A DNA stretch of 15,636 bases from CAZESH01 sp964514665 (GTDB lineage Bacteria; Bacillota; Bacilli; Paenibacillales; KCTC-25726): assembly GCA_964514665.1 (NCBI GenBank), contig CAZESH010000073.1, forward strand, positions 1 through 15,636, written 5' to 3'. Shown here piece after piece: positions 13,568 to 15,636 of this stretch; within the stretch, counting starts at the first letter, position 1, and every line of letters begins with the position of its first letter. The notes below the pieces were generated by a model. The model was not told where the DNA came from, ran no database searches, and was given only the letters and a program-made list of their open reading frames with translations. The translations under genes and the position numbers were made by a program.

Positions 13568-13744
13568 CTGCAGGTTCAAGGAATATATATCATTAAAAAG
13601 GGGGTCAAGGATTATTATAGGGAAACAACATTAAAGAATAATGAATTTAAGATTACAGTTACGTTACAAAGCGATCGGATTGAACCCGAATCGGAACCCT
13701 CACCTCGGAAACATGCTCGCTCATCCTACATATTAAAATATTGA
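13568..13744 (+). pseudogene. Coding-like stretch in frame after the preceding stop, without a usual start codon
   Basis: Directly after the TAG at 13565 the same frame stays open for 58 codons to TGA 13742-13744. The last 45 residues look protein-like (KDYYRETTLKNNEFKITVT, then basic RKHARSSYILKY). No in-frame ATG, GTG or TTG is present; only CTG, ATC or ATT could serve, and the AAAAAGGGGG at 13595-13604 has no start at a proper distance in this frame. It could be the remnant of a small gene, a non-canonical start, a readthrough extension, or chance. The third copy of the 22-bp repeat falls inside it (PESEPSP). Confidence 0.3.
13685..13706. repeat. Third copy of the 22-bp repeat
   Basis: These 22 bases are identical to the right arm at 6558-6579 and to the reverse complement of 6384-6405. 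Similarity stops abruptly at both ends of the 22 bases. No partner arm is seen near this copy. Identity over 22 bp is far beyond chance within 15 kb, so a common origin or a conserved binding or recombination site is likely. Confidence 0.85.
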
Positions 13745-13755
13745 ATTCGAGAGCG

Positions 13756-13783
13756 GCATAAGCAAAAAAAAGCGTCATATAGT
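13756..13783 (+). promoter_or_regulatory. Possible sigma-E-type (sporulation) promoter of the acidic-protein gene
   Basis: GCATAA (13756-13761), a 14-base spacer and CATATAGT (13776-13783) resemble the mother-cell sigma-E pattern (GCATATT then CATACAAT). A sigma-A reading (TATAGT at 13778) lacks a good -35. Transcription would start near 13791. A small hairpin CAAGGA/TCCTTG (13790-13806) precedes the ribosome binding site. Confidence 0.35.
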
Positions 13784-13830
13784 TTAGTACAAGGACAAGT
13801 TCCTTGAATTGTAAATCCGGAGGGATTTGT

Positions 13831-14061
13831 ATGACGGCTGAAAACGAGTCTGTAATGTCCGAGCTGAAGGAAGAAAGCGCAGTAAGCGAACAAGACGCGG
13901 CGGTACTGGACGGAGACAGCGAGATTGACGTACCCGTTGCTGAGGATGACGGCGAGGAAGCGGAAGAGCAAGACGATGAGCAGGATGAGGATGAAGAAGA
14001 CGAGGAAGATGAAAGCGATTTAGCGGACGAGGATGAAGAAGACGAAGAGGAAGATGATTAA
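13831..14061 (+). CDS. Extremely acidic small protein, unknown function
   Basis: This is a 76-residue product: MTAENESVMSELKEESAVSEQD... followed from residue 38 by an almost pure Asp/Glu tail (32 of the last 39 residues). In all 43 of 76 residues are acidic, Lys13 is the only Lys or Arg, and there are no aromatic residues, His or Cys. It must be disordered and strongly negative. Such tails bind basic proteins, mimic nucleic acid, or bind divalent cations; the acidic C-terminus of RNA polymerase delta is an analogy only, since its folded N-terminal domain is missing here. ATG 13831 follows GGAGG by seven bases, so the gene looks translated. A 17-base direct repeat (13987-14003 and 14029-14045) suggests growth of the tail by duplication. 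Confidence 0.7.
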   Translation: MTAENESVMSELKEESAVSEQDAAVLDGDSEIDVPVAEDDGEEAEEQDDEQDEDEEDEEDESDLADEDEEDEEEDD

Positions 14062-14105
14062 CTTTTCTTTCTGAACTTTTTCCCCTTTCCCAAAATACGA
14101 ACGGC

Positions 14106-14144
14106 AAAGCCTCTATACCTGCTGTAAGCGGGAATAGAGGTTTT
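14106..14144. terminator. Bidirectional terminator between the acidic-protein gene and hemZ
   Basis: CCTCTAT (14110-14116) pairs with ATAGAGG (14134-14140), with further GC pairing in the loop. It is flanked by AAA on the left and TTTT on the right, so it can end both convergent transcripts. Confidence 0.8.
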
Positions 14145-14151
14145 ATTGTCG

Positions 14152-15636
14152 CTAGTGGAAGAGGTTTGCCTTATTGGCGAACAGATCGTTCAGCCGTTCG
14201 ATTTTTTGTCCGGTATAAGCTTTGAAGTTCTCATTATAGGCTCTTGGCTCCTTCGGATTGGCAAAGCGGCTGATTGCGCCGCTAGCCGGATCGACCCATT
14301 TGCTGGCGGCTCCGCAGCCGAGTCCGATAATCGTCTGCATTTCCTCCATAATCAGGATGTTGTAGAGGCTTTCCTTGCCGGGAAGCGCATATCCGACGTT
14401 TTCCAGGTTGCCGAGAATGTTTTTTTGCCGATACAGATAATAGGGCGCGTATCCGTGCATTTTCGTCCATTCCTGCGCACTGCTCATCATGCGTTCGATT
14501 TCTCCGCCATCCGCCACAAGGTATTTGTCTTTGTTTCGCGTCATCTCCGAAGCCCTTTTGAATGACAGCGTATGTACTGTAAGCGATTCCGGCATGAGAG
14601 CGGCCGTTTGCCGGAGCGTATGCTCAAATTCTCGGAGCCCCTCCCCGGGCAAACCGATGATCAGATCCATGTTGACATTATGCATGCCCATTTCACGCGC
14701 CAGCCAAAATTTCTCTATCGTTTCTTCCACGGTATGATGTCTGCCGATTGCATCCAGCGTAGCCTGCGTATAAGATTGCGGATTGATGCTGATCCGGTCG
14801 ATGCCGTGTTTTTTCAGCACCGTCAATTTTTCCGCAGTAATCGTATCCGGACGTCCCGCTTCAACCGTGATTTCCCTCACTTTGTCCGTATCCGGGAAAA
14901 CGGCGTGCATATGCGTATACAGCCGGTCCATCTCCGAAGCGGTAATGCTTGTCGGAGTTCCGCCGCCGAAATAGATTGTCGTGATTGTGCGGCGGTTGTC
15001 CTTCAGCCATCTGCCGATCTGCTCCATCTCCCAGTATAGACCGTACAAAAAAGAATCCACATCCCCTTGCCGGCCGCCGATTGCATACGCCGGAAAGGTG
15101 CAATAGGCGCATTTGGTCGGGCAATAGGGAATGCCGATGTATAAGCTGACCTGATCTCGCAGCGAATACAAATCGGGAATCACCTTCAGCTGTCGGTCGG
15201 CTATTTCCATAAGCAAGTCGATTTTCTCGCTGCCGATCCTGTATTCACTGCTTAATTCAGCCGCAAGCGGCTGCTTCTGACGGTCTCTTGATTGATGAAC
15301 CAGCTTGGTGGGACGAACCCCCGTTAAAATTCCCCAAGGCTGTTCGATTTTCGTATACTGCTCAAGCACATGCAGCAGTGAACGCTGATAGGCTCTCTTC
15401 AAGGCCGCCTGTTCCTCATGTACATCCCCGGTAACAGGAGATACGGCTTCCATCGCGAGCTTGGATTGAACTTCCGCAAGCCGGCATTTCACATCGTTCC
15501 GCCCGTCTTTTTCTTCAAGTATCCAATCGATCAGCAGACCCGATTGATCAGGCTCTGTACGTTGATCATCTCCATGGGCCCCACTGATCCATTCAGGGTG
15601 CGGCTGTTCAAAAAACAGCCGCAGCAGATGGTCGAT
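14152..15636 (-). CDS. hemZ: Oxygen-independent coproporphyrinogen III oxidase-like protein HemZ (5' end outside the window)
   Basis: This is a radical SAM protein of the HemN/HemZ family. In-window length is 494 residues, open at the right edge; a full HemZ is about 500, so only a few N-terminal residues are missing. A GTG at 15492 gives a shorter frame, but the coding frame continues without a stop to the edge (IDHLLRLFFEQPHPEW...), so that start is not real. The cluster CPTKCAYC (codons around 15123-15100) is the CxxxCxxC ligand set. YFGGGTPTSI, TVEAGRPDTITAEKL, RISINPQSYTQATLDAIGRHHTVEE, NVNMDLIIGLPGEG and LTVHTLSFKRASEM are family signatures. It is predicted to act in heme synthesis, or more loosely as a HemN-like SAM enzyme. 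TAG stop at 14152. Confidence 0.93.
   Translation of the reverse strand: MDHLLRLFFEQPHPEWISGAHGDDQRTEPDQSGLLIDWILEEKDGRNDVKCRLAEVQSKLAMEAVSPVTGDVHEEQAALKRAYQRSLLHVLEQYTKIEQPWGILTGVRPTKLVHQSRDRQKQPLAAELSSEYRIGSEKIDLLMEIADRQLKVIPDLYSLRDQVSLYIGIPYCPTKCAYCTFPAYAIGGRQGDVDSFLYGLYWEMEQIGRWLKDNRRTITTIYFGGGTPTSITASEMDRLYTHMHAVFPDTDKVREITVEAGRPDTITAEKLTVLKKHGIDRISINPQSYTQATLDAIGRHHTVEETIEKFWLAREMGMHNVNMDLIIGLPGEGLREFEHTLRQTAALMPESLTVHTLSFKRASEMTRNKDKYLVADGGEIERMMSSAQEWTKMHGYAPYYLYRQKNILGNLENVGYALPGKESLYNILIMEEMQTIIGLGCGAASKWVDPASGAISRFANPKEPRAYNENFKAYTGQKIERLNDLFANKANLFH

Noticed and set aside
13368..13634. 88-codon plus-strand frame overlapping the small Cys-rich gene
   Set aside because: The overlapping 53-codon frame has spaced CxxC pairs and a better ribosome binding site; this frame gives a random-looking product.
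13641..13736. 31-codon ATG frame across the third 22-bp repeat
   Set aside because: Short, weak ribosome binding site, and no protein-like features; the overlapping frame looks more coding-like.
1..15636. CRISPR array, tRNA, rRNA, phage genes or a transposase
   Set aside because: No regularly spaced repeats, cloverleaf-like sequences or recognisable phage or transposase proteins were seen; the repeats found are few and dispersed.

Overview
The window looks like chromosomal DNA of a Gram-positive, probably spore-forming bacterium of the Paenibacillaceae type. The evidence is purine-rich Shine-Dalgarno sites before nearly every gene, frequent TTG and GTG starts, two T-box leaders on aminoacyl-tRNA synthetase operons, a CymR/YrvO/MnmA sulfur cluster, HemZ, and a gene order close to the Bacillus subtilis alaS-yrrI-yrrD-yrvO-cymR-rarA(yrvN)-tcdA(yrvM)-aspS-hisS block. 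Base composition is roughly balanced by eye. Genus is an inference. This is mostly conserved core chromosome, with no phage genes, transposase, CRISPR array, tRNA or rRNA.

Layout, left to right. On the minus strand: alaS (5' part only, running off the left edge) with its Ala-type T-box leader and sigma-A promoter; an AI-2E family membrane protein (YrrI-like); and a probable operon cymR - cysteine desulfurase - PRC-barrel protein - small zinc-ribbon protein, ending at a hairpin terminator near 2500. Transcription then diverges: mnmA reads rightward from about 5240. The convergent gap between mnmA and rarA holds a 196-bp inverted-repeat element. rarA reads leftward from a promoter carrying a near-consensus LexA box, and a secreted NlpC/P60 hydrolase reads rightward. 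A strong bidirectional terminator at 8919-8963 separates it from the leftward set hisS-aspS and then tcdA, which is led by a T-box whose specifier (GAC) and discriminator-pairing base both indicate tRNA-Asp rather than tRNA-His. A second, 91-bp hairpin element sits between aspS and tcdA. Rightward of the hisS promoter lie a 53-codon Cys-rich small gene, a coding-like stretch without a start codon, and a 76-codon extremely acidic gene. The window ends in hemZ (minus strand, 5' end outside).

Functional theme: most genes concern tRNA charging (AlaRS, HisRS, AspRS) and tRNA modification (MnmA for 2-thiouridine at U34, with sulfur from the cysteine desulfurase; TcdA for cyclic t6A at position 37). 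A cysteine-metabolism repressor (CymR) is transcribed with the sulfur donor. The most unusual content is intergenic: a miniature inverted-repeat element with perfect 22-bp arms, a third copy of that 22-mer about 7 kb away, a related internal repeat upstream of mnmA, and an unrelated 91-bp hairpin. No transposase accompanies them, so they may be non-autonomous repeats, but this is inference.
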